From the NCBI GenBank assembly GCA_020633495.1, contig JACKDR010000022.1, positions 80,357 to 144,356 on the forward strand: a stretch of DNA of 64,000 nucleotides, in the 5' to 3' direction. Each line of letters starts with the position of its first letter. Position 1 is the stretch's first letter. The translations under genes were made by a program, and so were the position numbers. The notes under the pieces are model-generated. The model did not search any database, was not told the DNA's origin, and saw nothing but the letters and a program-made list of their open reading frames with translations. This document shows, piece after piece, positions 9,729-27,321 of the stretch. The stretch comes from Kofleriaceae bacterium (GTDB lineage Bacteria > Myxococcota_A > Polyangia > Haliangiales > Haliangiaceae).

Positions 9729-10775
9729 ATGTCCGCCAGTGAGGTCCCGGAGCGGATCGTCGTCCTGCACAACACCGACTACGACGCCGAGCTGACCGCG
9801 GGCACCGGCGTCGACGTCAGCGCGGTGCACCTGTCGGCGATGGCGGTGGTCGAGGCGTTGCGCCAGGGCGGCGTCGACGTCGAGCTGGTCGGGCTCGAGG
9901 GCCCCCGCGATCTGTTCGAGGTCGTCGGCGCGCTGCGGGCGCGACCGCCGCACGTCATCTTCAACCTGTGCGAGTCGATGGGTGGCGATCCGCGCAACGA
10001 GCCGACGCTGCCGGCGCTGCTCGATCTGTACAAGCTGCCGTACACCGGCGCCGACGCGCTGGCGCTGGGCGTGTGCCTGCACAAGCGCCGCACCAAGGAC
10101 GTGCTGATCGGCCGCGGCGTGCCGACCCCGCCGTTCCGGTTCCTGACCCTGCGCCGCGACGCCGACCTCGACGCGCTGCGGGCGCGGCCGCTCGACTACC
10201 CGTGGTTCCTCAAGCTGGCCCACGAGGACGCGTCGATCGGGGTCGAGGAGACCAACGTGGTCCACAGCCTCGAGGAGCTGGTGATCCGGGCGCGGCGGAT
10301 GTGGGACGAGTTCGGCCAGTCGCTGGTCGCCGAGCGCTACGTCGAGGGCCGCGAGGTCAACGTCACGCTGCTCGGCGATCCCGAGCAGCCGACGATCCTG
10401 CCGCTGCACGAGATCGACTTCGCCGCGATGCCGGCGGGGCGGCCCCACATCGTCACCTACGCCGGCAAGTGGGACGAGCAGCACGTCGACTACGCCGGCA
10501 CCAAGCCGGTGCCGATGCGCGACCTCGACGACGCCCTGCGCGGCCGGATCGAGGACGCCGCGCGCGCGGCGTGGCAGGCGTGCGGCCTGCGCGACTACGG
10601 CCGCGTCGATCTGCGGATCGACGCCGCCGGGGCGCCGTGGGTCATCGACGTCAACCCCAACCCCGACGTGTCGCCCGACGCCGGGGTGGCGCGGTCGGCG
10701 CGCGCCGCCGGCATGACCTACCCGGAGCTGATCCTGCGGATCGCCACCGGCGCGTGGGCGAGGCGGCGGCGATGA
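9729..10775 (+). CDS. D-Ala-D-Ala ligase-like ATP-grasp enzyme
   Basis: 348 residues. An N-terminal pre-ATP-grasp domain (VVLHNTDYDAEL, HVIFNLCESMGGDPRNE) is followed by an ATP-grasp domain with FLKLAHEDASIGV, VAERYVEGREVNVTLLG and the metal-binding motif VIDVNPNPDVSPDAG. It lacks the EREVS entry motif of true Ddl, which is encoded 2.5 kb away. It is more likely an amino-acid or peptide ligase of the amidoligase type; the substrate is unknown. A TAGGGT element (9717-9722) sits 6 nt before the ATG. Its stop overlaps the GNAT start (ATGA), coupling the two. Confidence 0.85.
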   Translation: MSASEVPERIVVLHNTDYDAELTAGTGVDVSAVHLSAMAVVEALRQGGVDVELVGLEGPRDLFEVVGALRARPPHVIFNLCESMGGDPRNEPTLPALLDLYKLPYTGADALALGVCLHKRRTKDVLIGRGVPTPPFRFLTLRRDADLDALRARPLDYPWFLKLAHEDASIGVEETNVVHSLEELVIRARRMWDEFGQSLVAERYVEGREVNVTLLGDPEQPTILPLHEIDFAAMPAGRPHIVTYAGKWDEQHVDYAGTKPVPMRDLDDALRGRIEDAARAAWQACGLRDYGRVDLRIDAAGAPWVIDVNPNPDVSPDAGVARSARAAGMTYPELILRIATGAWARRRR

Positions 10776-11260
10776 CCGCGGCGGCGACCGGCGCGGCCAC
10801 CGTGCGTCCGGCGGCGGTGACCGATCGCGGCGCCCTCGAGGCGGTGATCCGGTCGGACGCCACGTTCCGCGACGACGAGGTCGCGGTCGCGCTCGAGCTG
10901 GTCGACGGCGGGCTCGCCGGCTCGAGCGACTACCTGCTGCGGGTCGCCGAGCTCGACGGCGCCGTCGTCGGCTACCTGTGCTACGGGCCGACCCCGATGA
11001 CGGCGCGGACCTTCGACCTGTACTGGATCGTGGTCGCGGCGGCGGCGCGGGGCCGCGGCGTCGCCGGCACGCTGGTGCGGGCGATGGAGGCCGAGCTGCG
11101 CGACGGCGGCGGCGGCAACGTCCGCATCGAGACCAGCGAGACCGACGGCTACGGCGCGGCGCGGCGGCTGTACGAGAAGCTGGGCTACCCGCTGGCGGGC
11201 ACGTTCCCCGACTTCTACGGCCCGGGCGACGCGCTGCTGGTCTACTACCGGACGATCTGA
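10772..11260 (+). CDS. GNAT-family N-acetyltransferase
   Basis: 162 residues. It has the full GNAT core: an N-terminal strand (ATVRPAAVTD), LYWIVVAAAARGRGVAGTLV as the acetyl-CoA pyrophosphate loop (RGRGVAGT matches Q/RxxGxG/A), then AARRLYEKLGYPLAGTFPDFY. It should acetylate a small molecule, peptide or protein amine in the cytoplasm. It overlaps the ATP-grasp gene by four bases, so the ligase product may be its substrate; that is inference. Confidence 0.88.
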   Translation: MTAAATGAATVRPAAVTDRGALEAVIRSDATFRDDEVAVALELVDGGLAGSSDYLLRVAELDGAVVGYLCYGPTPMTARTFDLYWIVVAAAARGRGVAGTLVRAMEAELRDGGGGNVRIETSETDGYGAARRLYEKLGYPLAGTFPDFYGPGDALLVYYRTI

Positions 11261-11288
11261 GCCGGCCGCGCCGGCCGCGCCGGCGCGG

Positions 11289-12880
<1,592 letters not shown>

Positions 12881-12884
<4 letters not shown>

Positions 12885-15800
12885 GGGACCTCGGGCGCCG
12901 CGGGCGGGCGGCGCGGCAGCGGTGGCGGCGAGGGCGGGGCCGGCGTCGCCGGCGCGCGGGTCAGCGCGGCGAGGCGCCGGGCGTCAGGCTCGTCGTCGAG
13001 GTGGGCCCGCCACGGCGGCGGGGTGGCGGCGACCAGGGCGGCGCGGGTCGCGGCGGCGTCGGCGGCCAGCGCGGCGGCGCGGGCGGGCGCGCCGGCGGCG
13101 CGGGCGGCCTCGGCGGCGGCGACCAGCGTGCGCCACGCCCGATCGGCGTGGCCGGCGGCGCGGGCGGCGTGGCCGGCGCCCTCGGCGGCGTCGATCGCGG
13201 CGGCCTGGTCGACGCCGCCGTCGAGGCGGGCGGCGCCGGCGACGATCGCGGCGACCCGGGCGTGCTCGTCGGCGGACGGCGCCAGGCGCGCGGCGTCGGC
13301 GGCCAGGCGGCGGGCCTCGGCGGCGGCGCCGTCGTGGACGGCGAGCTCGGCCTGGGCGCACAGCGCGCAGCACCGGGCGTGATCGCCCTGGGTCGCGGCG
13401 GCGGCGGCGGCCCGGCGGTAGGCGTCGCGCGCGGTGGCGACGTCGCCGCGGCGCAGCGCGACGTCGCCGAGCAGCAGGCGCGCGAACACCGCGACCACCG
13501 GCTGGCGGCCGTCGGCGAGCCTGAGCGCCGCGGTGGCGGCGGCGGCGGCGCCGTCGACGTCGCCGACCGCCAGCAGCGAGTTGCCGCGGTTGAACTCGGC
13601 GGCGGCGCGCTCGGCGACGGCGCCGAACGCGTCGAGCGCGGCGACGGCGCGGCCGAGCAAGGTCAGCGCCTCGCCGTGGCGGCCGCGACCGGCCAGCGCC
13701 GACGCCAGGTTGAGCTCGGCGACGGCGGCGGCGTGGAAGTCGCCGGCGGCGCGGGCGGCAGCGCGCTGCGCGCTCCTGCAGCGCGATCGCGTCGTCGAGG
13801 TCGCCGCGCTGCTGCGCGACCATCGCGGCGAAGCGCGGCGGCGCGCCAGGCGCGGGCGCGATCGCCGGCGGCGGCGGCGGCGCGGCGGGCCATGGCGTCG
13901 AAGCACGCGTCGGCGAGGTCGAGCTCGCCCCGGTAGCAGCGGGCCAGGCCGGCGGCCTCGAGGCAGCCGAGCGCGCCGGGCAGGTCGCCGTCGCCGGGCT
14001 CGGCGGTCGCGTCGCCGCCGCCGGGATCGCCGAGGTCGCCCAGGATCGCGAGCGCCTCGGCGTGGCGGCCGGCCGCGACCAGCAGCCGGGCCCGCGCCCC
14101 GGCCAGCTCGGCGACCAGCGCCGGTGGCGGCCCGGCCGCGGCGAGGGCGTCGAGCTCGCGGCTCGCGGTGTCGACGTCGCCGGCGCGCTGGGCGGCGAGC
14201 GCGGCGGTCAGCCGGGCCCAGGCCCGGTCGTCGTCGGCGAGGTCGGCACCCTCGGCGGCGGCGAGGGCGGCAACGCGCGCGCGCGGTAGTCGGCGACGCC
14301 GGTGGCGGCGCGGGCGACCAGCAGCCGGGCCTGGGCGGCGGTCGCGGGCGCGTCGCCCGCGGCGGCGAGGGCAGCGTCGGCGAGGGCGCGCGCGGCGCCG
14401 AAGCTGCCGGCGCGCAGGGCCCAGGTCGCGGCGGCGACGGCGGCGTCGGCGGCCTCAGGCGCGCCGGCGTCGAGCAGCTGGACCGCGAGGTCGGCGTCGG
14501 CGAGGCCGTCGGCGCGGCCGGCGGTGATCGCGCGGGCGGCGAGGGCCCGGCGGTCGTCGTCGCCCAGGCGGGCGCGCAGCGCGGTCGCCACCGCGTCGCG
14601 CAGGGTCACGTCGTCGCCGTCGCGGCCGACCAGCCCGGCGGCGATCAGCGCGCCGAGGGCGGCGGCGCCGCCGGCGCCGCCAGTGCCGCCGGCGGTGGCG
14701 AGGACCCGGTCGGCCGGGGCTCGGCCCCGCCAGATCGCCAGGGCGCGGGCGACGTCGCGGCCGGGATCGTCGTCGAGGCGCGCCGCCAGGGCGGTGGCGA
14801 CCGCGACCGCGCCGTCGGCGACGGCCGCAGGATCGACGGCGAGCGGGTCGCCGCCGCCGGCCGCGACGCGCACGACCTCGGCGGCGAGGCCGGGCAGGCC
14901 GCCGCAGGCGTGGTGCAGGGCGCGCGCCCAGGCCGGCGGCACCGGCCGGCCCAGCATCTCGGCGGCGAGCGCGGCGATGTCGTCGATCGACAGCGGCGCG
15001 ACGCGCGGCGCACGCAGCGCGGCGGTCGCGGCCGGCGGCGCGTCGCACTCGTGCCAGGCGATGACCGCGCCCGCGGCGGCCTGGCGGCGGCGAACGCGCG
15101 CGCCACCGCGTCGGCACGATCGTCGTCGGTGAGGTCGATCAGCGTCGCGCCGTCGTGGCCGATCGCGGCGGCGACCACCGCGCCGGCGCTGCGCTCTCGC
15201 CGGGCGCCAGGCCGAGCGCGGCGGCGACGGCGTCGAGGCGACCCGCGCGCACCGCGGGCATGGGCCGACCGGCAGCGGCGGCGGCGAGCTGGGCGGCGCG
15301 GACCGCGGCGGCGAGGACGTCGCCGACCCGGGCGCCGTGCGGGCCGGACAGCCAGGCGGCGCCGCCGTCGTCGAGGACGCGGCTCAGCGTCGCGATCACG
15401 CCGTCGGCGCCGATCAGCGACGGCGCCGCCAGCATCGAGCGCGCCGCCGGCGCCGGCCGGGGCCGCACCGGCGGCGCGATCGCGGCCGCGATGGCGTCGA
15501 GCTCGGCGGCCAGCGCCACCGCCGACGCCAGGCGCGCCGCGGCGCGCTTGGCCAGCAGGCGCGCGATCAGCGCGGCCAGCGGCGCGGGCACGCCGGGCAG
15601 GGGCGGCGGCGGTCGGGTCAGGATGGCGCGGACCAGGGGCCGAGCGCGGCCTCCGCGAACGCGGGGCGCGCCCGCGGCGGCGTGGTGCAGGGTCGCGCCG
15701 AGGCCGTAGAGATCGGAGCGTGGCTCGGCGGCGCCGGCGAGCGCCTCGGGCGCGAGGTAGCGCGGCGTGCCGCGGGCGGCGCCGAGGGCGGCGGCGCGGC

Positions 15801-16287
15801 TCGCCAGGCCGAGGTCGACGAGCACGGCGCGGACCTCGGCGCCGTCGCCCTGGACCAGCACGTTGGCGGGCGTGACATCGTGGTGAAGCAGGCCGGCGCC
15901 GTGGAGCGCGGCGAGGGCGTCGGAGAGGTCGCGCGCCACCGACCACAGCAGGCGGGCGCGCTCGGCCTCCGGGGTGGCCGCCACCGCGTCGAGCAGGGGC
16001 CGGCCCGGCACCAGCTCGGCGGTGAAGAACACGGTCCCGGCGTCCAGCGGCCCGTCCTGGGCGACCGCGACCTCGCGGACCCGGGGCAGGGCGCGGTGCT
16101 CGACCCCGGCGAGGTGTCCGAACTCGGCCAGCAGCGCGCGCTCCTCGGCCGCGGTGGCCCCGGTGGCCAGCGCCTTGAGCACCCCGATCCCGCCGTCCGC
16201 GTCACGCACCCGGAACACGCGGCCCTGCCGGCCCGCCCCCAGCGGACCCAGGATCTCGTACCGACCGTTGACGACTTCGGCCACCAT
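12881..16287 (-). pseudogene. Frame-disrupted Ser/Thr kinase with ATPase and TPR-like regions
   Basis: The N-terminus is a protein kinase: MVAEVVNGRYEILGPLGAG, Gly loop GAGRQGRV, catalytic loop LLHHDVTPANVLV (HHD for HRD) and DLGLAS for DFG. After about 300 residues a PknK-like ATPase/signalling region and then Ala-rich TPR-like helices follow, about 1,135 codons in total. The reading frame changes at about 15,200, 15,085, 14,287, 13,838 and 13,757. Convincing coding sequence continues on both sides of each shift (for example WHECDAPPAATAALRAP, then GLARCYRGELDLADACFDA). All shifts lie in GCGC or GCC runs. It is either a decaying gene or contains sequencing indels; neighbours suggest the latter. 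Start ATG 16285-16287 has AAGG 6 nt upstream. Confidence 0.8.
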
Positions 16288-16479
16288 CTCGACCTTACTG
16301 CCAACCGAGTGGCCGGGCTCAACCAACTCCGTTGCCAAAACTCGCCAACCCACGCAGCACCCGGGTCTCGGGGACCCGTACCGATCGGCCGAGATCCGGA
16401 CACTCCCGGCGCGTGGCCGGCCCTCGCGGTCCCGCACGAAGTGACCGGTGACCGGACAGTCCGTTGGTGAGGTGGGAAG

Positions 16480-16508
16480 TTCGGCCGCACGAGGCCGCGT
16501 GGTATCGT
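16480..16508 (+). promoter_or_regulatory. Predicted promoter giving a leaderless mRNA
   Basis: TTCGGC (16480-16485) and TATCGT (16503-16508) are 17 bp apart. The GTG chosen as start (16515) lies 6 nt after the -10 box, exactly where transcription should begin. This placement is the main reason for preferring GTG 16515 over the in-frame TTG at 16464. Confidence 0.5.
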
Positions 16509-16514
16509 GGGGCG

Positions 16515-18160
16515 GTGTCGGAGGAAGACCGCCAGCGGCGCCGGCTCGGCGATGCGACCCGGGACCGCATCGCGGATCTCGCGGACGGCTGGAAGCTTCC
16601 TGGACAAGAGGCTGAGAAGAAAGCGGAAACCGCCCGCTCCGAGACCGACGCCGGGGCCACCGAGCCCTACGAGAAGGCGGGCGAGGGCTTCGAGGCCGAG
16701 GCCTCGACCACGGTGGCGCCGCCGCCGCCGGAGGCCCTCGCCGTGCTGCGCGACGCCGCGGCCCAGGCCACCTCGGGCGACATCGAGCGCAGCCTGACGC
16801 CGATGCGCGCCCGCCCGGCGCCGCGGACGAGCCCGCCGCCGCCCCCGGGCGGCAAGCGGCCGACCTCACCGCCGCCACCGCCGCCCGGCAAGAAGGCCAC
16901 CGGCCCGGCGCCGGCGGTGACCGGGACCCGCGCCACCGGCCCGGCGCCGGCGGTGACCGGGACCCGCGCCACCGGCCCGCACGCGACGCCGCCGCCTCCG
17001 CCTGCGCCGCCGCGCACACCCTGCCGGCGACCCCGGCCGCCCGCGACGACGACGCCACCGCCATCGAGCCGCCGGGCGCCCGCCCGGGCGCGAGCGAGGC
17101 CGCGGCCACGCCCGCGCACCGGGTCGCCGGCCTGCGCGACGCGCCGACCCTGCGCCGTCGCCCCGGCCTCCTCGGCGACCTGCGCTACGTCTTCACCGTC
17201 TGGTCCGGGGTCCGCCGCGCCCGCCGCGAGCTGGCCACGGTCGAGGCCGAGCTGAGCTCGCAGAAGGCGGCGCGCGCCGATCGCCTCGCCGAGCTCGGCC
17301 GCTCCGCGATCGCCGACGACCGCTTCGATCAGACCGCGGTCCGGACCTCGCGTGACGCCCTCGCCGACATCGAGGAGCGCCGGTCGCGCCACGCCGGCGC
17401 CGCCGCCGCGTCCGATGCCGAGCTGGAGGCCATCGAGCGCGACCGCGCCCGCGAGGACGCGCGCCTCGCGAAGGTCATCGAGGAGGCCGAGGCCGAGATC
17501 GCGCGCCTCGACGCCGAGCTCGGCCCGCTCGAGAAGCAGGCGGCCACCGCGCGTCGCCGCGTCAACGAGGTCAAGTCGACGCTGGCGTCGATCGAGGTCA
17601 AGGTCGCCACCGCCAAGGCCACGCTGGTCTCGGTCAAGGGCCCCAAGGGCGACCCCGCCGCGGTCGAGGCCGAGATCGCCGCGCTGCGCGCCGACCGCGA
17701 GGCGGTGTCGCGCGACGAGCCCCGCCTCGCCGCCGAGCTCGACGCCCTGCTGCCGCGGATCGCCAGCCTGCAGGCGGCGCGCGGCGACGCCCAGGAGCGC
17801 ATCGTCGAGGCCGGCCGCGGCCAGGCCGAGGCCACCGCGCGCGCGGTCGAGCTGGTCGCCGCGGTCCAGGCCCGCCGCAAGGTCGAGTCGCGCGCCGTCG
17901 CCGAGGCCCAGACCGCCCGGGACCGCGCCCTGGTCGACCTCGGCGAGCGCCTCTACACCGAGCGCCCCAAGGACCTCACCCGCCGCATCGACGCCGTCGA
18001 GCAGCGCGACCTCGCGATCGCAACCTCCGAGCGCCGCGCCATCGAGCTGCGCGAGCTGATCGCCTCGGTCGAGCGCGGCCCGCTGTGGCGGGGCCGCGTC
18101 CTGTGGCTGCTGCTGATCGCCGCGATCGCGACCGGCGTGGTCTTCGTCCTGACCCTGTGA
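16515..18160 (+). CDS. Tail-anchored Pro-rich coiled-coil protein (one apparent frameshift)
   Basis: Reading from GTG 16515 gives an acidic/polar start (VSEEDRQRRRLGDATRDRIA), then a Pro/Thr-rich linker. At about 17,000-17,015, in a CCGCCG run, the frame must change to continue into LLGDLRYVFTVWSGVRRAR. A long Ala/Glu/Arg coiled coil then runs for about 280 residues (17,230-18,070). The last 25 residues are one membrane segment (VLWLLLIAAIATGVVFVLTL), so the protein is C-tail anchored with its bulk in the cytoplasm. Function is unknown. It is divergent from the Ser/Thr kinase gene, which makes it a candidate partner or substrate; that is only positional inference. Confidence 0.75.
16902..16973 (+). 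repeat. Two perfect 36-bp tandem repeats
   Basis: Units 16902-16937 and 16938-16973 are identical and each encodes GPAPAVTGTRAT in the Pro-rich linker of the tail-anchored protein. The frameshift lies about 30 bp downstream, consistent with a locally unstable or hard-to-sequence tract. Confidence 0.9.
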
Positions 18161-18199
18161 CGCGGCCTGTGACGCGGCCGCGGCCGCGGCCGCGCCGCG

Positions 18200-18466
18200 C
18201 TACCCGCCGATCAGCTTCTCGAGCCGGTCGACCGCGGCCAGGGTCAGCCCGTAGCGCAGGCCGCCCAGGCCCAGCGCCAGCACCGCGACCGCGATGCCCG
18301 CGGCGCCCGCGACCCGGCGCGGCCCGGGCTCGCCCCGGCGCCGGTACCCGGCCCAGCCTAGCCCGACCGCCGCGATGCCCAGGCCCATCGCCACGAACAT
18401 GCCCGGGGCGGGCAACAGGGCCGCGATCAGCGCGGCGGCGGCGGTGACGAGCGCGACCCAGCCCAT
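18200..18466 (-). CDS. Small membrane protein, 88 residues
   Basis: Three hydrophobic segments are visible (WVALVTAAAALIAALLPAPG, MFVAMGLGIAAVGLGWAGY, VAGAAGIAVAVLALGLGGL). A short polar C-terminus (VDRLEKLIGG) follows. No family is recognised. A TACGGT element (18480-18475) lies 8 nt before the ATG, with no Shine-Dalgarno, so it is another candidate leaderless gene. It is convergent with the coiled-coil gene and divergent from era. Confidence 0.65.
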   Translation of the reverse strand: MGWVALVTAAAALIAALLPAPGMFVAMGLGIAAVGLGWAGYRRRGEPGPRRVAGAAGIAVAVLALGLGGLRYGLTLAAVDRLEKLIGG

Positions 18467-18498
18467 GGCGGCCCACCGTACCCGCCGCCTCCGACAGC

Positions 18499-18527
18499 TT
18501 GTGTCGCCCGGGGCGCCGCGCTATACG
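18499..18527 (+). promoter_or_regulatory. Predicted promoter of era-der
   Basis: TTGTGT (18499-18504), a 17-bp spacer and TATACG (18522-18527). The era ATG is at 18536, 8 nt downstream, so the transcript would be leaderless or nearly so. No Shine-Dalgarno is visible. Confidence 0.55.
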
Positions 18528-18535
18528 CTGCCGCC

Positions 18536-20979
<2,444 letters not shown>

Positions 20980-20991
20980 CGCCGCGCGCGC

Positions 20992-21741
20992 CTAGCCGCC
21001 CAGCGGGTCGGCGACGTCGGCCGGGCTGGTCGACGCCTTGGCCGCCTGCGCCGTGCCGCCCGGGTTGATGCCGGTCTGGCCGGCGAACAGCGTGATCGGC
21101 CCCGACGCCTTGAGCTCGACGTTGCCGCTGGCGGAGATGCTGGCGTTGGACTGGCCGCGGATGTCGAGGTTGACGCTGGCCTTGAACGTGGCCTCGGCGC
21201 ACTTGATCTGCAGGTCGCCCTTGGGCGCCTGGATGCAGACGTCGCCCTGCTTGGCGGTGATCGTCATCTTGTTGTCGTCGGACTTGATGACCAGCTCGCC
21301 CTTGCCGCCGCCGTCGGAGATCGTGACGGTGTTCTTCTCGTCGTCGAACTCGACCTTGGAGCCGCCGCGCGACACGATCGTGCGGATCGGGTTGGAGCCG
21401 CTGCTGTTGTCCTTGGGCGACTTGTCCTTGCCGCCCCACAGCGCGCCGATCACGACCGGGCGGTTGAGATCGCCGTGCTCGAACACGACCAGGACCTCGT
21501 CGTCGACCGCGGGCAGGAAGAACCAGCCGCGGTCCTTGCCGGCGCCCAGCGACACCACCGGCACCCAGAAGGTGGTGTCGGCGGCGGACAGGACCGGCAG
21601 CTTCACCTTCACCCGCATCAGCTTGTCCGGGTCCTTGATGTCGGTGACGACGCCGATCATCGGCTCGTAGACCCGGTTGGACTCCTCCTCCACCGCGCGG
21701 ATCTGCTGGTAGAAGTAGCTGGCGAGATCGTTGATCCGCAT
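20992..21741 (-). CDS. Orphan gpV/Gp5/VgrG-like baseplate spike protein
   Basis: 249 residues. An N-terminal helix is followed by an OB-fold typical of Gp5/VgrG/gpV spikes (MIGVVTDIKDPDKLMRVKVK, then DDEVLVVFEHGDLNRPVVIG). The C-terminal half is a repetitive beta-helix (KNTVTISDGGG, NKMTITAKQGDVCIQAPKGD). It is the size of a stand-alone baseplate spike of contractile injection systems, not a full VgrG. No sheath, tube, baseplate or ATPase gene lies nearby, so it is an orphan here. A TAGGAT element (21754-21749) ends 7 nt before the ATG. Confidence 0.85.
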   Translation of the reverse strand: MRINDLASYFYQQIRAVEEESNRVYEPMIGVVTDIKDPDKLMRVKVKLPVLSAADTTFWVPVVSLGAGKDRGWFFLPAVDDEVLVVFEHGDLNRPVVIGALWGGKDKSPKDNSSGSNPIRTIVSRGGSKVEFDDEKNTVTISDGGGKGELVIKSDDNKMTITAKQGDVCIQAPKGDLQIKCAEATFKASVNLDIRGQSNASISASGNVELKASGPITLFAGQTGINPGGTAQAAKASTSPADVADPLGG

Positions 21742-21837
21742 CGTGGCGATCCTACTACGGTCCGGGCGTTCCGGACCTCCCCGGCTCGCCGCCCGCCCCG
21801 GAGGCTGCCGCCGCTGCCGCCGGCGACCCTGGCGAGA

Positions 21838-25567
<3,730 letters not shown>

Positions 25568-25622
25568 CGAAGAGCCACGGTGGTACCACGCAGCCTCGGC
25601 GGCGCAAAGCCGGCGGCAGCGC

Positions 25623-25651
25623 TTCCGCCGGCGCGTCAGGCCCGGTATATC
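25623..25651 (+). promoter_or_regulatory. Predicted leaderless promoter
   Basis: TTCCGC (25623-25628), 17-bp spacer, TATATC (25646-25651). The GTG at 25658 is at the expected transcription start (6 nt between -10 box and start codon). There is no Shine-Dalgarno sequence. Confidence 0.5.
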
Positions 25652-25657
25652 GGGCCG

Positions 25658-27286
25658 GTGGAGCCTGTCCCCGCGCGCCTCGCCGCCTGGCTGCGCCGCC
25701 GTGGCTGGGCGCTGCTGCTGGTCGTCGCGTACCTGTACTCGTTCCCCTGGTACGAGCGGATCCACAGCGCCAACGAGCTGCCGCGCGCCTACCTGGTCAT
25801 GGCCATGGTCGACCACGGCAGCTTCCGCATCGACGACGGGGTGCGGCGCTGGGGCGTCACCGCCGACGTGTCCCGCGCCCGGCTGCTGCTGCGTGACGTC
25901 GATCGCGTGACCTCGGTCCACGGGCGGGTCCGCCACGGCTCGGCGGTCGGCGCCCACTACTCGAACAAGGCGCCGGGGTCGTCGATGCTGGCGATCCCGG
26001 GCTACCTGCTGCTGAAGGGGTGGCACGCGGTGGCGGGCGGCGCGCCGTCGCTGGCGGAGGTGGTGTGGATGAGCCGGGTGACCACCGGGATCATCCCGTC
26101 GCTGCTGTTCCTGTGGCTCTTGTGGGGCTTCCTGGCCCGGTTCACGCCGTCGGTCGGGGCCCGCCGCCTGACCGTGCTGACCCTCGGGGTCGGCTCGATG
26201 TTCTTCCTCTACTCGATCCTGTTCATCTCGCACCCGCTGGCCGCGGTCGCGATCGGCGCGGCGTGGATCGTCGCGGTGGGCGCGATCGAGGCCGAGCGGT
26301 GGTCGATGATGGCGGTCGCCGGCCTGCTCGCCGGGTGCGCGCCGCTGGTCGACTACCAGGCGGCGTTCGCCGGGGTCCCGGTGGCGATCTGGGTGGTCGT
26401 GGGCGCGCGGCGGCGCGGCTACGCGCTGCGCGCGGTGGGGTGGGCGGCGGCCGGCGCGGCGCTGCCGATCGCGATCCTGCTCTACTACCACTGGGCGTGC
26501 TTCGGCAGCCCGTGGCTGACCGGCTACGAGGCCTCGGACACGTTCGCGCAGTTCCACCAGAAGGGCTTCCTGGGCATGGACAAGCTGCGGTGGGAGGCCT
26601 TCACCGGCTCGATGATCGCGCCCACCAATGGCCTGTTGTTCTTCTGGCCGGCGGCGCTGCTGGCGATCCCGGGGTGGGTCTTGATGGCGCGCGACCGCGC
26701 CCTGCGCGGCCACGCCGCGGTGACCCTGTCGGTCGCCGTCATCTACATCCTGTTCATCTCGGCGCTCAACTTCTGGCGGGGCGGCTGGCAGGTCGGCCCG
26801 CGCTACACGATGGCGATGCTGCCGTTCCTGGCGCCGCCGATCGCGGTGGCGCTGGCGGCGGCCGAGCGCCGGTGGTGGCTGCGCGGCGGCGCCGCCGGCC
26901 TGATCGGCGTCGGCCTCGTCACCTACGGCCTGACCGCGGCGCTGTTCCCGTACTTCCCCGACACCAAGTTCCGGAACCCCGTCCACGAGATCACGCTGCG
27001 CCTGCTGGTCGACGGCCACGCGCCGTGGAACCTGGGCTGGCTGGTCGGCCTGCGCGGCCTCGCCAGCATGGTGCCGTACCTGCTGGTGCTCGCCGCGCTG
27101 GCCGCGGGCGCGATGGTGCCGTCGGGCGGCGCGTGGCGCGCGGCGTGGCGATCGTCGTGGCGCGGGGTCGCCGCGGCGGTCGCGATCACGGTCGCGATCC
27201 TCGTCGCCTATCGCGCCATCCCCGGCGGCGGACGCGCCGCCGACGAGTCGTACCGGCGCACGATCGTCGGCGCCATGCCGTCGTAG
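25658..27286 (+). CDS. Polytopic inner-membrane protein, possibly GT-C-like
   Basis: 542 residues with roughly ten to eleven membrane segments. An N-terminal segment is followed by a periplasmic loop with charged residues (SANELPRAYLVMAMVDHGSF...SNKAPGSSM). This layout, with Asp/Glu early in the first loop, resembles GT-C polyprenyl-phosphate-sugar-dependent glycosyltransferases, but I cannot name a family. It is divergent from the GT2 gene, which would supply a polyprenyl-linked sugar. Start GTG 25658 is chosen from the promoter position and because the first hydrophobic segment (WALLLVVAYLYSFPW) follows after 16 residues. Confidence 0.8.
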   Translation: MEPVPARLAAWLRRRGWALLLVVAYLYSFPWYERIHSANELPRAYLVMAMVDHGSFRIDDGVRRWGVTADVSRARLLLRDVDRVTSVHGRVRHGSAVGAHYSNKAPGSSMLAIPGYLLLKGWHAVAGGAPSLAEVVWMSRVTTGIIPSLLFLWLLWGFLARFTPSVGARRLTVLTLGVGSMFFLYSILFISHPLAAVAIGAAWIVAVGAIEAERWSMMAVAGLLAGCAPLVDYQAAFAGVPVAIWVVVGARRRGYALRAVGWAAAGAALPIAILLYYHWACFGSPWLTGYEASDTFAQFHQKGFLGMDKLRWEAFTGSMIAPTNGLLFFWPAALLAIPGWVLMARDRALRGHAAVTLSVAVIYILFISALNFWRGGWQVGPRYTMAMLPFLAPPIAVALAAAERRWWLRGGAAGLIGVGLVTYGLTAALFPYFPDTKFRNPVHEITLRLLVDGHAPWNLGWLVGLRGLASMVPYLLVLAALAAGAMVPSGGAWRAAWRSSWRGVAAAVAITVAILVAYRAIPGGGRAADESYRRTIVGAMPS

Positions 27287-27321
27287 CGGCGACCGCCGCC
27301 GCCGTGGTAAGGCCTGGGCCG

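Noticed and set aside
16464..16514. Upstream TTG start for the tail-anchored coiled-coil protein
   Set aside because: The -10 element at 16503-16508 would lie inside the coding region, and the added residues (TTG to GTG) have no coding character.
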